Of a stretch of DNA of 38,211 nucleotides, positions 16,046 through 24,904 are shown in pieces. The notes beneath the pieces were generated by a model. It was not told the DNA's origin and searched no databases. It saw nothing but the letters and a program-made list of their open reading frames with translations. Position 1 is the first letter of the stretch. Every line of letters begins with the position of its first letter. The position numbers and the translations under genes are program-made. The stretch covers positions 1 to 38,211 of the forward strand of contig PMTY01000121.1 in NCBI GenBank assembly GCA_003167155.1, in the 5' to 3' direction. The DNA comes from Candidatus Cybelea tumulisoli (GTDB lineage: Bacteria; Vulcanimicrobiota; Vulcanimicrobiia; Vulcanimicrobiales; Vulcanimicrobiaceae).

Positions 16046-18112
16046 ATGCCAGGCACACTTCGCATCGGAATCGACGTCGGCGGGACCTTCACGGATCTCG
16101 CCGCCGCCGAATCCTGGAGTGGGCGAACCGTCACGCGCAAAGTCGCCAGCACTCCGCGAGAGCCGCACCGCGCGGTCGTCGACGCAATTACCGCAATCCT
16201 GGCGGATTATGAAGAGTCGCCGACGATCGAGCTGCTCGCGCATTCGACGACCATTGCAACCAACGCGCTCCTGGGTCAGCGCAACCTCGAGCTTCCGCGC
16301 GTCGCACTCGTAACGACCGACGGCTTTCGCGACGTTATCGAGATCGGGCGTCAAAATCGAAGCCAGCTCTATAACCTGTTCTTCGAACGGCCGCGCCCGC
16401 TGGTTGCGCGCGCCGATCGCCTGACCGTGCGCGAACGCGTCGATTTTCAGGGGAACGTGCTTCAGGCGCTCGACCAAAAGGACGTCGAGCGCCTCTGTGA
16501 AGAGGTGCGCGAACGCAAGGTGGCGGCGGTCGCGATCTGCCTGCTGCATTCGTACGCGAATGATGCCCACGAGCGGCTCATCGGCGAGGCCCTCGCCGCA
16601 GCGCTTCCCGGAATGCGCGTGACGATTTCTTCGCAGGTCGACGCGCAGTACCGGGAGTACGAGCGGTGCTCGACAACCGTCGTCAACGCGGTGCTCGCGC
16701 CGATCGTGGAAGGCTATCTCGAACGGCTCACCGCAGCGCTTCGCGCAGCCGGAATCGACGCGCCGCTCTACGTGATGCGGAGCGACGGGGGCCTCGCGGC
16801 GGCGGGGATTCTTACGCGACCCGCCGCGTTGATCGAAAGCGGCCCCGCAAGCGGGGTAATGGCGGCAGCTGCGCTCGGCCGGCGAATCGGCATTGCCCGT
16901 TTGCTCTCGTTCGACATGGGCGGGACGACCGCCAAAGCCGGCGCCATCGTGGATGGAGTCGCGCAGGTGGCCGGAGAGTTCGAAGCTGCCGGCGCGACGC
17001 ACAGCGGCCGCGCGATTAAAGGCAGCGGGTATCCCGTTCGGTTTCCCTTCGTCGATCTGGCCGAGGCGAGCGCCGGAGGCGGCACGATCGCCTGGCTCGA
17101 CGATGCCGGTTCGCTGCGCGTCGGCCCGATCTCGGCGGGCGCCGATCCGGGGCCGGCCTGTTATGGAAGATCCGACCAAGCTACGGTTACCGACGCAAAC
17201 GTCGTACTCGGCCGTTTGAATCAGGAAGCATTGCTTGGCGGAGCCTTTCCGATTGACGCAGCGGCTGCCCGTGCCGCCGTCGCGCGCCTCGCCCCCGCTT
17301 TGGGATCGAACCTCGAAACGACGGCCGCCGGCATCGTCAGGCTGATCGACCACGCGATGGCAAGGGTGCTGCGGATCGTTACCGTCGAACGCGGCTTGGA
17401 TCCGCGTGAGTTCGCAATCGTCGCTTTCGGAGGCGCCGGACCGCTGCATGCCTGCGCCGTTGCCGACGACCTGGGAATCACGCGCATCGTCGTTCCGCAG
17501 CATCCCGGCCTCTTTTGCGCCCACGGCTTGCTCGAGGCCGAGCTTCACACCGACGACATCCTTGCCGTGCTGCGATCGACCGGAGAGATGGACCACGCCG
17601 CGGTGCAGCGCTGGTTCGAGGAGAGCGAGGAACGCGCTGGGGTCTCTCTGATCGCCCAAGGCGTGCAACCGCAAACGATCGGCTTTTGCCGCCAATACGA
17701 CGCTCGCTATCGCGGACAGAGTTTCGAGCTGACGATCGAGCACGGCGTATCGCCGGAGTCGATCGCGCAACGATTTCACGAGGCGCACCGCGCTCGCTAC
17801 GGCTACGACGTTCCGGGCGAGATCGTCGAGCTGGTCAACGCACGTCTAACGGGCACCGGCAGCCTGCCATCGCGTGACGCCGTCCCATTGCCGTTCGCCG
17901 GCCCTGCGGAGCGACACGAGGAGAAGCGTCGCCTCTGGCTCGACGGCGCGTTCATCGACGTACCGGTCTTGCAGCGCGTTGCCCTCGAGGACGATACGCG
18001 CATCGACGGACCGGCGATCGTCGAAGAGTACGACTGCACGACCTACCTCGCGCGGGAGTGGTCGCTCCGCGCCGACCGTGGGGTGCTGCGTTTGGAGAAG
18101 GCGGCGAAGTGA
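16046..18112 (+). CDS. hyuA: Hydantoinase/oxoprolinase subunit A
   Basis: A 688-residue ATP-dependent ring-opening enzyme subunit (N-methylhydantoinase A, 5-oxoprolinase N-terminal half, or acetone carboxylase beta-like family). The N-terminus RIGIDVGGTFTDLAA is the phosphate-1 loop of an actin-fold ATPase; the family segment SFDMGGTTAKAGAIVDG lies near residue 290 and FGGAGPLHACAVADDLG near residue 465. Full family length. The next gene encodes subunit B and begins within the stop codon of this one (GTGA), so both make one complex. Substrate (hydantoin, oxoproline or related cyclic amide) is not determinable. AAGG ends 5 nt before the ATG. Confidence 0.93.
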   Translation: MPGTLRIGIDVGGTFTDLAAAESWSGRTVTRKVASTPREPHRAVVDAITAILADYEESPTIELLAHSTTIATNALLGQRNLELPRVALVTTDGFRDVIEIGRQNRSQLYNLFFERPRPLVARADRLTVRERVDFQGNVLQALDQKDVERLCEEVRERKVAAVAICLLHSYANDAHERLIGEALAAALPGMRVTISSQVDAQYREYERCSTTVVNAVLAPIVEGYLERLTAALRAAGIDAPLYVMRSDGGLAAAGILTRPAALIESGPASGVMAAAALGRRIGIARLLSFDMGGTTAKAGAIVDGVAQVAGEFEAAGATHSGRAIKGSGYPVRFPFVDLAEASAGGGTIAWLDDAGSLRVGPISAGADPGPACYGRSDQATVTDANVVLGRLNQEALLGGAFPIDAAAARAAVARLAPALGSNLETTAAGIVRLIDHAMARVLRIVTVERGLDPREFAIVAFGGAGPLHACAVADDLGITRIVVPQHPGLFCAHGLLEAELHTDDILAVLRSTGEMDHAAVQRWFEESEERAGVSLIAQGVQPQTIGFCRQYDARYRGQSFELTIEHGVSPESIAQRFHEAHRARYGYDVPGEIVELVNARLTGTGSLPSRDAVPLPFAGPAERHEEKRRLWLDGAFIDVPVLQRVALEDDTRIDGPAIVEEYDCTTYLAREWSLRADRGVLRLEKAAK

Positions 18113-19731
18113 TCGATCCAATCACTGCCGAGATCATCAACGCAGCGCTGGTCTACGCGAGCGAAGAGATGGGCCTTGCGCTGCGCAATAGCGCCTACTC
18201 GCCGAACATCAAAGAACGCCTCGACCATTCCTGCGCGCTCTTCGACCGCCACGGCCGTTTGATCGCGCAAGCCGAGCACATTCCCGTGCACCTCGGTTCG
18301 CTGCCGTGGGGACTCAAACGAATGCTCGAGATCGTCGAGCGCGAGCACGGCGGCGTCCGCGAGGGCGAGATGTGGGTCGCGAACGATCCTTACGTCACCG
18401 GCACGCATCTCAACGACGTCACGCTGCTGCGCCCGATCTTCGATCGCGGGCAGTTGGCCGGATTTGCCGCCAATAAGGCACATCACGCAGACGTCGGCGG
18501 CGCGGTGCCGGGTTCGATGCCGGCCGATGCGCCGGACCTCTTTGCCGAAGGCGTCGTCGTTCCACCGATGCGTTTGATGCGCGAGGATCGCGTCGTCGTG
18601 GAAACGGTCGCCCTCTTCCGCGCGAACTCGAGAACACCCGATGCCCGTGGCGGCGACCTTCGGGCGCAGATCGCCGGCAACTACACAGGCGAACGGCGCC
18701 TGCTCGAGCTCTTGAGCCGCTACGGCGCGCAAACGTTTGAGGAGGCAGTCGCGCGCGCCCTCGATACCAGCGAGCGCGCGATGCGCGCGGGGCTTCGCAA
18801 GATCGGCGACGGCGTCTTTCACGCGACCGACTATCTGGAAGATCGCGAGGGCCAGCCGAGCATCGTCATTGTCCTGCGCCTGGTGCTACGTGACGGAAGC
18901 GCCTTACTCGATTACACCGGGACCTCGGCGCAAGTCAGCGCTCCGCTCAATGCCGTCTTCGGCGTGACGCTCTCCGGCATCCACTATGCGCTGCGCGCCG
19001 TCACCGACTCCACGATTCCGATGAACGAAGGCTGTTTTCGCCCAGTCGAAGTGCGCGTGCCCGAAGGTACGCTGCTCAATCCGCGGCGCCCGGCACCGGT
19101 CTCGGGGGGAAACGTCGAGACCAGCATGCGCAACGCCGAGGTCGTCTTGCAAGCGCTGGCTTGTGCGGCTCCCGAACGCGTGCCGGCCTGCAGCGGCGGT
19201 ACGATGAGCAACGTCATGCTCGGCGGGACCCGGCCCGACGGAAGAACCTGGGCCTTCTACGAGACGCATGGCTGCGGTTCGGGTGGCCGTCCGAAGGGCG
19301 ACGGCATCGATGCCATTCACTGTCATATGACCAATACGCTCAACACGCCGATCGAAGCAGTCGAACGCGAATTTCCGTTGCGCATCGCGCGCTATGAAAT
19401 CGCGGAAGGCACCGGCGGCGGGGGACGCCACCGCGGCGGCTCCGGTTTGATCCGATCGATCGAGCTGACCGAAGGCACCGCGCAAGCGACGCTCCTCGCG
19501 GATCGCCATGCACTGCCGCCACCGGGTGCGCAGGGCGGAGAGCCGGGCGCTTGCGGACGCCACACGTTGAAGCGGGCTGGGACCGAAAGACGCATCGCTG
19601 CAAAGACCAGCCTGCCGCTCCAGCCCGGAGCCATTCTCACGATTCAAACCCCGGGCGGCGGCGGCTATGGGTCGATCGAGGCGCAATTTGAGGCAGGGCG
19701 AGCGGGCGCTTGCGGCCGCGAGGCAACTTAA
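18109..19731 (+). CDS. hyuB: Hydantoinase/oxoprolinase subunit B
   Basis: A 540-residue partner of the upstream HyuA. It opens IDPITAEIINAALVYASEEMGLALRNSAYSPNIKER and contains VANDPYVTGTHLNDVTLLRPIF, ANKAHHADVGG (probable metal-binding His residues), SGGNVETSMRNAEV, and GTGGGGRHRGGSGLIR, all hallmarks of the HyuB/oxoprolinase C-terminal family. The final TPGGGGYG is the family's usual end. It starts at a GTG whose last two bases are the first two of the HyuA TGA stop, a tight coupling that should fix subunit stoichiometry; a longer in-frame extension upstream lies inside hyuA and is not homologous. Confidence 0.93.
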   Translation: MIDPITAEIINAALVYASEEMGLALRNSAYSPNIKERLDHSCALFDRHGRLIAQAEHIPVHLGSLPWGLKRMLEIVEREHGGVREGEMWVANDPYVTGTHLNDVTLLRPIFDRGQLAGFAANKAHHADVGGAVPGSMPADAPDLFAEGVVVPPMRLMREDRVVVETVALFRANSRTPDARGGDLRAQIAGNYTGERRLLELLSRYGAQTFEEAVARALDTSERAMRAGLRKIGDGVFHATDYLEDREGQPSIVIVLRLVLRDGSALLDYTGTSAQVSAPLNAVFGVTLSGIHYALRAVTDSTIPMNEGCFRPVEVRVPEGTLLNPRRPAPVSGGNVETSMRNAEVVLQALACAAPERVPACSGGTMSNVMLGGTRPDGRTWAFYETHGCGSGGRPKGDGIDAIHCHMTNTLNTPIEAVEREFPLRIARYEIAEGTGGGGRHRGGSGLIRSIELTEGTAQATLLADRHALPPPGAQGGEPGACGRHTLKRAGTERRIAAKTSLPLQPGAILTIQTPGGGGYGSIEAQFEAGRAGACGREAT

Positions 19732-19796
19732 GTTTCGGGCAAAGCGTGGGCTACTTCTACTTGGCAAACCGACCCGCCCATGAGAGAATGCTGCAC

Positions 19797-21194
19797 ATGA
19801 AAAACCCACTGCGTATTGCGATCGGGCTCTCGGCCATTGGACTAACAGCCGCCCTAGGGATGACCGGATGCAGCTCGATGGGCTCGGGCACCGGCGTGCC
19901 ATCCACCGGCGCACCATCACTTGGCAGCGTCTCGCCGGCCTCGGGTACCTCGGCATACATCCAGCACGTCGTCATCGTGGTTCAAGAGAACCGCAGCTTC
20001 GACGACTTCTTCGCGACCTTTCCGGGCGCCGACGGAGCAACGCAGGGGCTGATGAAAACGAAAAGCGGCGACCAGTACATAACACTGAAGTCCGAGCCTC
20101 TCGACTCGTTGAGCTTGGCCCATCAGCACTTATCTTTCCAGCACGAGTACGATAAAGGAAAGATGGACGGCTTCGATGACGTCGAGCTGACGCTCAAGAA
20201 AGGCACGAGGGAGCCGGCGGGCACGTACGCCTACCGGTACGTCAACCCGAACGACATCCCGGAGTATTGGTCCATGGCTAAACAATACGTTCTGGGCGAT
20301 CACATGTTTACTACCCAAAGCAGCGATAGCTTCACTGCCCATCAAGACCTCATCGCCGCGGGGACGCCGGTCGGTACCAAAGGCGATAACGTTATCGATT
20401 TTCCGACGCCGGGCTCGTGGGGATGCGAGGCGTCGCCTAAGGGAACGGTAACGTCGCTAATCACTCCAGCGGGCAAGGAGCTGCGGGGTCAGGGGCCCTT
20501 TCCGTGCTTTACATACTCGACGATACGCGATCTGCTCGATGCCAAGAGCGTCTCCTGGCTCTATTTTACGAGTGCGTCGAAAGGCGGCACGTGGGATGGA
20601 TTCGAGGCAATCAACGCCGTGCGCAATGGCCCAGAGTGGGCGACGAACATCATACAGCCCGAAACGCAGTTCTTCAACTACGTCTCCGGCGGTACGCTGC
20701 CCGCCGTATCCTGGGTGATACCCGACGCAATAAACTCCGATCATCCCGGGAATCACAAAGATACCGGCCCGTCCTGGGTGGCCAGCATCGTGAACGCGGT
20801 CGGAGAGAGTTCCTACTGGCCGAACACCGTGGTGATCGTCGTTTGGGACGACTGGGGCGGCCAATTTGACCACGTGGCGCCTCCGCAGCTCGACGGCCAG
20901 GGGTTGGGCATTCGCGTTCCGATGCTGCTCATCTCCGCGTACGCGAAGGAGACCTCATCAAGCCAACCGGGGTACATCTCGCATACGCAATACGAGTTCG
21001 GCAGCATTCTCAAGCTCGTCGAGAGCAACTGGAATCTCGGAACTCTGGGACGGACGGATATGCGCGCCAATAGCCTCCTGGATTCTTTCGATTTCACGCA
21101 GTCGCCGCGAAGCTTCACGCCGATTGCCACCAAATACTCAAAGGCGTATTTCTTGAAGCAGCCGCCGTCCGGCTTGCCGGTGGACGACTACTGA
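19797..21194 (+). CDS. Phosphoesterase (phospholipase C/acid phosphatase AcpA family), lipoprotein
   Basis: A 465-residue exported phosphoesterase. The N-terminus MKNPLRIAIGLSAIGLTAALGMTGC is a lipoprotein-like signal peptide with Cys at 25, although Met at -3 is unusual. The mature protein opens IQHVVIVVQENRSFDDFFATFPG, the metal-binding Glu-Asn motif of the family, and later has WDDWGGQFDHVAPP (Asp and His ligands) and GIRVPMLLISAYAK. These match the alkaline-phosphatase-like superfamily members that hydrolyse phospholipids or phosphomonoesters. The ATG at 19797 is chosen; another at 19788 would add three residues. It lies 65 bp after hyuB on the same strand. The 3' end overlaps the convergent glycosyltransferase gene by 7 bp. 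Confidence 0.9.
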   Translation: MKNPLRIAIGLSAIGLTAALGMTGCSSMGSGTGVPSTGAPSLGSVSPASGTSAYIQHVVIVVQENRSFDDFFATFPGADGATQGLMKTKSGDQYITLKSEPLDSLSLAHQHLSFQHEYDKGKMDGFDDVELTLKKGTREPAGTYAYRYVNPNDIPEYWSMAKQYVLGDHMFTTQSSDSFTAHQDLIAAGTPVGTKGDNVIDFPTPGSWGCEASPKGTVTSLITPAGKELRGQGPFPCFTYSTIRDLLDAKSVSWLYFTSASKGGTWDGFEAINAVRNGPEWATNIIQPETQFFNYVSGGTLPAVSWVIPDAINSDHPGNHKDTGPSWVASIVNAVGESSYWPNTVVIVVWDDWGGQFDHVAPPQLDGQGLGIRVPMLLISAYAKETSSSQPGYISHTQYEFGSILKLVESNWNLGTLGRTDMRANSLLDSFDFTQSPRSFTPIATKYSKAYFLKQPPSGLPVDDY

Positions 21195-22717
21195 GTTCGG
21201 CTGGCCGGCCGCTCCAAACCGAAGCGTGCCGCGCAAAGCAGATCCACGACTCGGATCGCGCTGCGGCGGGGTGAGAAACGCCGTCGCGAATCGGCCGCCA
21301 CGAGGTGCCCGTACCATCCTCTGAGGACCGCACTGTTGACGAAGCGCGCAGTTGCGTTCAGTAACTCCGATCGCTGCGCGAAAATCGCAACGTCGGCGGC
21401 GAAGATCGCCCGCAATCCGTCATGAGGAAGCACGACGGCCGGGATCCCGGCTTGCCCCAGCAGCACGTTGCCGAACGCGGCGTCGTCGGTTAGCCCGCAA
21501 TGAACGACGCAGGCAACGGGCACGCGGTCTCCGCCGCCGAGCAGCATCTGTGGCGTTATCCGCACGACCGGATAGCCCAGGTCGACGTCGCGTAGATCTT
21601 CCGGCGGGCCGGCGAGTCCGACGGTGATGCACGTGGGATCGGAGGAACGCGCAACGGCGCAGAGCACGATGCGCTCCGCGGCCGCGCATGGAAGCCACGG
21701 AACCTCGACGTCGATTGCGCCGTGCGTCCGAATCGAAGGGAAGGCGTCCGGACGACGCTCGATCGTGATTCCCGGCTGCGAAACTTCTCGCGAAAACCAC
21801 TCGATCGAAGCGGCCTGCCGAAAACGCCGGTCGAACCAACGCCGGCGATGCAACGGACCACGAACCACTGGGTGGCCGAAGGAGCGAAGCGCAGCGACCA
21901 GATCCTCGCGCGCCGCTGCAATCAGCCGATCTTCATGCGCGTCTTCCCGCATCGTTATCGCTCCGACTTCGCCGCGCTGCGCTCGCGGTAGCGACGCCAT
22001 GCGCGAGGTCCAGCGTTGATAGAAACGCTCCTCGTTCTCACGCTCGCGGTCGAATCGCCCCGCTGAAGCACCTTCATAGTGGGCGAAACGAGCCTCGGCA
22101 ACATAGGCGATCGCAGCGCCTCGCTCGCGCGCTCGCAGGCAAAGGTCGACGTCCTCGAAGCCATTGACGAACGACTCGTCAAATCCGCCGCCATCGAGGA
22201 ACCACTGCGTGCGGACCGCCATCGCCGCGCCGGAGACGCCCAAGGCATCACGCGAAGTGGTAACGCCGTCGAGCGATGAAGGCAGATTGCGGCACGAATA
22301 GTGCCAATGTGCGTTGCGCAACAGGACGAACCCCGCCGCTTGAGTCACGCCGTCTTCGAAGAAGAGCGCTCCGCCCGCGACGGCGATTTCGGGCCGGTCG
22401 AAGGCCGCAACCAGCGGCGTCAAGGCATCGCCGAGCGGATAGGCATCGTTGTTGAGAAAGAGCACCAGCGGCGCCTCCGCCATACGAGCGCCCGCGTTGC
22501 AAGCTCCGGCGAAGTTGCGGTTCGTCTCGTGGCGAAGATAGCGCACCCACGGGAAAGCGGCAATTGCCTCCGGCGTTTCGTCGGTCGAAGCATTGTCGAC
22601 CACAATGGTTTCGAAAAGCACGGAACCGGATCGACGCAGCTGATCCAGCTCGCTCAAGCACCGCGCGGTGAGCCACCAGTTGTCGTAGACCGGAATGACG
22701 ATACTAAGCTGCGCCAA
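21188..22717 (-). CDS. GT2 glycosyltransferase with extra C-terminal domain
   Basis: A 509-residue cytoplasmic glycosyltransferase. Residues 1-250 are a classical GT-A domain: LSIVIPVYDNWW, IVVDNASTD, NRNFAGACNAG, the acidic motif LNNDAYP that binds the metal-nucleotide, and GGFDESFVNGFEDVDLCLRARERG near residue 185, which is typical of rhamnosyl- and polysaccharide-type GT2 enzymes. Residues about 330-490 look like a second, Rossmann-like domain (ITVGLAGPP, GLTDDAAFGNVLLGQAGIPAVVLPHDGLRAIF), resembling the C-terminal half of GT4 enzymes. It begins at a TTG at 22717 that overlaps the stop of the upstream sugar transporter by 14 bp. Acceptor unknown. Confidence 0.87.
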   Translation of the reverse strand: MAQLSIVIPVYDNWWLTARCLSELDQLRRSGSVLFETIVVDNASTDETPEAIAAFPWVRYLRHETNRNFAGACNAGARMAEAPLVLFLNNDAYPLGDALTPLVAAFDRPEIAVAGGALFFEDGVTQAAGFVLLRNAHWHYSCRNLPSSLDGVTTSRDALGVSGAAMAVRTQWFLDGGGFDESFVNGFEDVDLCLRARERGAAIAYVAEARFAHYEGASAGRFDRERENEERFYQRWTSRMASLPRAQRGEVGAITMREDAHEDRLIAAAREDLVAALRSFGHPVVRGPLHRRRWFDRRFRQAASIEWFSREVSQPGITIERRPDAFPSIRTHGAIDVEVPWLPCAAAERIVLCAVARSSDPTCITVGLAGPPEDLRDVDLGYPVVRITPQMLLGGGDRVPVACVVHCGLTDDAAFGNVLLGQAGIPAVVLPHDGLRAIFAADVAIFAQRSELLNATARFVNSAVLRGWYGHLVAADSRRRFSPRRSAIRVVDLLCAARFGLERPASRTQ

Positions 22718-24029
22718 CGCGAACTTGTTCGAGCAGTTCCTGCTTGGTTTCGGGAACCATGATGCGCACGAAGATGATCGTCACGATGCAGAGGGCCGCA
22801 TAAGTCCCAAACGTCGCCGGGCTTCCCTGGCGCTCGACCATTCCCAGAAAGGACTGCGAAACCGCAAAGTTTCCTACCCAGTTGGCCAGCGTCGAAACCG
22901 ACATTCCGGCACCGCGCACGGGTAGCGGAAAAATCTCGGAGAGCAACAGCCAGAGGATGGGTCCGAAGCTAAACGCAAAGCATCCCACGTAGACCATCAT
23001 GCTGACCAGGGCAATCGTACCCAGCGAACCCGAGAGGTGCGGCTGCGAGAAGGCGTACGCCAATACCGTCAGCGCCACGAACATGCCGGAGAGGCCGGCA
23101 TAGAGCAGCGGCTTGCGACCGACGCGGTCGACAAAGAAGATCGCAACTAGGGTCATCCCGCAGTTTACGGCACCGACCAGCGATTGTGCCAAAATCGAGG
23201 CCGCCGCTGATCCGGCGCCTGCCATTTCAAATATCCTAGGCCCATAATAGATGACGGAGTTGATGCCGGTAACCTGTTGTAATATCGCCAGCGAAACGCC
23301 GACGAAGAGTGCCGGTCGAATCGCCGGACTCAATAATGCGCGCAGGCCGCCGCGCTTGACGGTCAGACTTGCCGCTATCGAGGCTTCTTCGCGTGCGCTT
23401 GCAGCCTTGTCGTCATAGATGCGCTCCAGCTCCTCGTGAGCCCGATCGTGCTGGCCGATTTTGAAAAGGTAGCGCGGGCTCTCAGGCATGCGAATCATTC
23501 CGCCCATCAAGACGAGCGACGGAACGACGGCAAGGCCTAACATCCAGCGCCACTGGCCGCCGCCGGCCAACACGTAGTCGACGATGTACGCCGCGAGAAT
23601 GCCGATAGTGATCGCGAATTGGTAGAGCGAAACCAGCGCACCGCGGTTCGCCGCGGGCGAGGCTTCCGAAATATAGAGCGGAGCGACCACGGAGCTGAAA
23701 CCGATTCCGATGCCGACGACGAAACGTCCACCGAGCAGCGCCGCTTCGTTGGCCGCCAGCGCCGAGAGCAGCGCTCCGACCAAGAAGACGACGCCCGCCC
23801 CAAAGAGCGTTGGGCGCCGGCCGATGCGGTCGGCAACCGATCCGGCGACGGCCGAACCTGCGATGCAGCCGATCAAGACGACGCTGATCGTAAAGGCTTG
23901 CAGCCGGTCGTCGAGCGCGAACTGCTTGCTGATAAAGAGGATCGCGCCGGAGATTACGCCGGTATCGTAGCCGAAAAGCAATCCACCTAGGGCCGCGATC
24001 GACGCGACGAGCAAAACGTAGCCCCTCAT
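22704..24029 (-). CDS. MFS sugar porter (sugar:H+ symporter family)
   Basis: A 441-residue transporter with twelve predicted helices. Sugar-porter signatures are all present: GGLLFGYDTGVISGA in helix one, VADRIGRRPT in the loop after helix two, PESPRYLFKIG after helix six, QQVTGINSVIYYGP in helix seven, FVDRVGRKPLLYAG after helix eight, and PETK at the end. This is the group that includes XylE, GalP and AraE, so a hexose or pentose taken up with a proton is the expected substrate. ATG at 24027-24029 is chosen because homology begins at once; GGAGG lies too far upstream (about 35 nt) to serve it. It precedes the GT2 gene with a 14-bp overlap and diverges from a serine hydrolase gene 38 bp away. 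Confidence 0.92.
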   Translation of the reverse strand: MRGYVLLVASIAALGGLLFGYDTGVISGAILFISKQFALDDRLQAFTISVVLIGCIAGSAVAGSVADRIGRRPTLFGAGVVFLVGALLSALAANEAALLGGRFVVGIGIGFSSVVAPLYISEASPAANRGALVSLYQFAITIGILAAYIVDYVLAGGGQWRWMLGLAVVPSLVLMGGMIRMPESPRYLFKIGQHDRAHEELERIYDDKAASAREEASIAASLTVKRGGLRALLSPAIRPALFVGVSLAILQQVTGINSVIYYGPRIFEMAGAGSAAASILAQSLVGAVNCGMTLVAIFFVDRVGRKPLLYAGLSGMFVALTVLAYAFSQPHLSGSLGTIALVSMMVYVGCFAFSFGPILWLLLSEIFPLPVRGAGMSVSTLANWVGNFAVSQSFLGMVERQGSPATFGTYAALCIVTIIFVRIMVPETKQELLEQVRVGAA

Positions 24030-24067
24030 GCAGGCGCTTTTGCGAGCGGCGTCCGAACGCTCCTCCA

Positions 24068-24904
24068 ATGGCGCTCCAGATCGAGATCCCCGCGGCCACC
24101 GCGTACGCGCGCACGCATGCATTGCACGCGATGGTAATCGCGCTCGGCGACGAGATCCTCGCGCAAGAGTACGGCGACGGCTTTGACGCGAAAAAACCCC
24201 ATCCGCTTTATAGCGGAACGAAGAGTTTTTGGGGTCCCGCGGCGCTCTGCGCTCGCGACGACGGATTGCTGGAACTCGACGAGCCCGTCGCCGCGACATT
24301 CCCGGCGTGGCGTGACGACCCATGGAAGCGACGCGTCACCTTGCGTATGCTACTCTCGCTCACGGCCGGCTTCGGCTTTGGCGGCTTAGGAGCCGCGGTC
24401 CCAGAGTACGAACGCGCCCTGACTACGCCATTGAAAGACGAGCCGGAGACGCATTTTACCTACGGCGGCATCCCATTCCAAGTCTTCGGCGCGGTGCTCG
24501 CGCGCAAGCTCGCCGATCGCAAGCTGACGCCGCACGATTACCTCCGCGAACGCCTTCTCGATCCGGCGGGCGTCCGAGTGGCGAGCTGGCGCAGCCTAAA
24601 GGACGGAACGCATCCGCTGCCAACCGGCGCTTCGCTCTGCGCGATGGACTGGCTTGCATACGGACGCTACGTCGTGCGCGAGCGCGAGCGCCTCGCGCCT
24701 TGCTTCCAAGGCTCCTCCGCTAACGCACGCTACGGCCTTGGCTGGTGGCTGGGCGCGCGCCATGCCCCGAAGGATCTCGTCTACGCGAGCGGCTCCGCGG
24801 GACAAGCGCTCTACTTGGTGGCGTCGCTCGATTTGACGATCGTACATTTCGGTGCGAGCGCATCGTTCCGCCACGAAACCTTCTTGCGCCGGTTGTTAAG
24901 GTGA
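24068..24904 (+). CDS. Serine hydrolase, class C beta-lactamase/esterase-like
   Basis: A 278-residue member of the serine beta-lactamase-like fold. The nucleophile motif SxxK is S49-G-T-K52 within LYSGTKSFWG; the second motif expected as YxN reads Y132-G-G134, so the Asn is absent; a GSAGQ near residue 240 occupies the position of the KTG/HTG box. LRMLLSLTAGFGFGG corresponds to the conserved LL-x-H-TSG region but also deviates. No signal peptide is present, so a cytoplasmic esterase or peptidase role is more likely than antibiotic resistance. The start has no clear ribosome binding site. Its last 9 bp overlap the convergent propeller gene. Confidence 0.85.
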   Translation: MALQIEIPAATAYARTHALHAMVIALGDEILAQEYGDGFDAKKPHPLYSGTKSFWGPAALCARDDGLLELDEPVAATFPAWRDDPWKRRVTLRMLLSLTAGFGFGGLGAAVPEYERALTTPLKDEPETHFTYGGIPFQVFGAVLARKLADRKLTPHDYLRERLLDPAGVRVASWRSLKDGTHPLPTGASLCAMDWLAYGRYVVRERERLAPCFQGSSANARYGLGWWLGARHAPKDLVYASGSAGQALYLVASLDLTIVHFGASASFRHETFLRRLLR

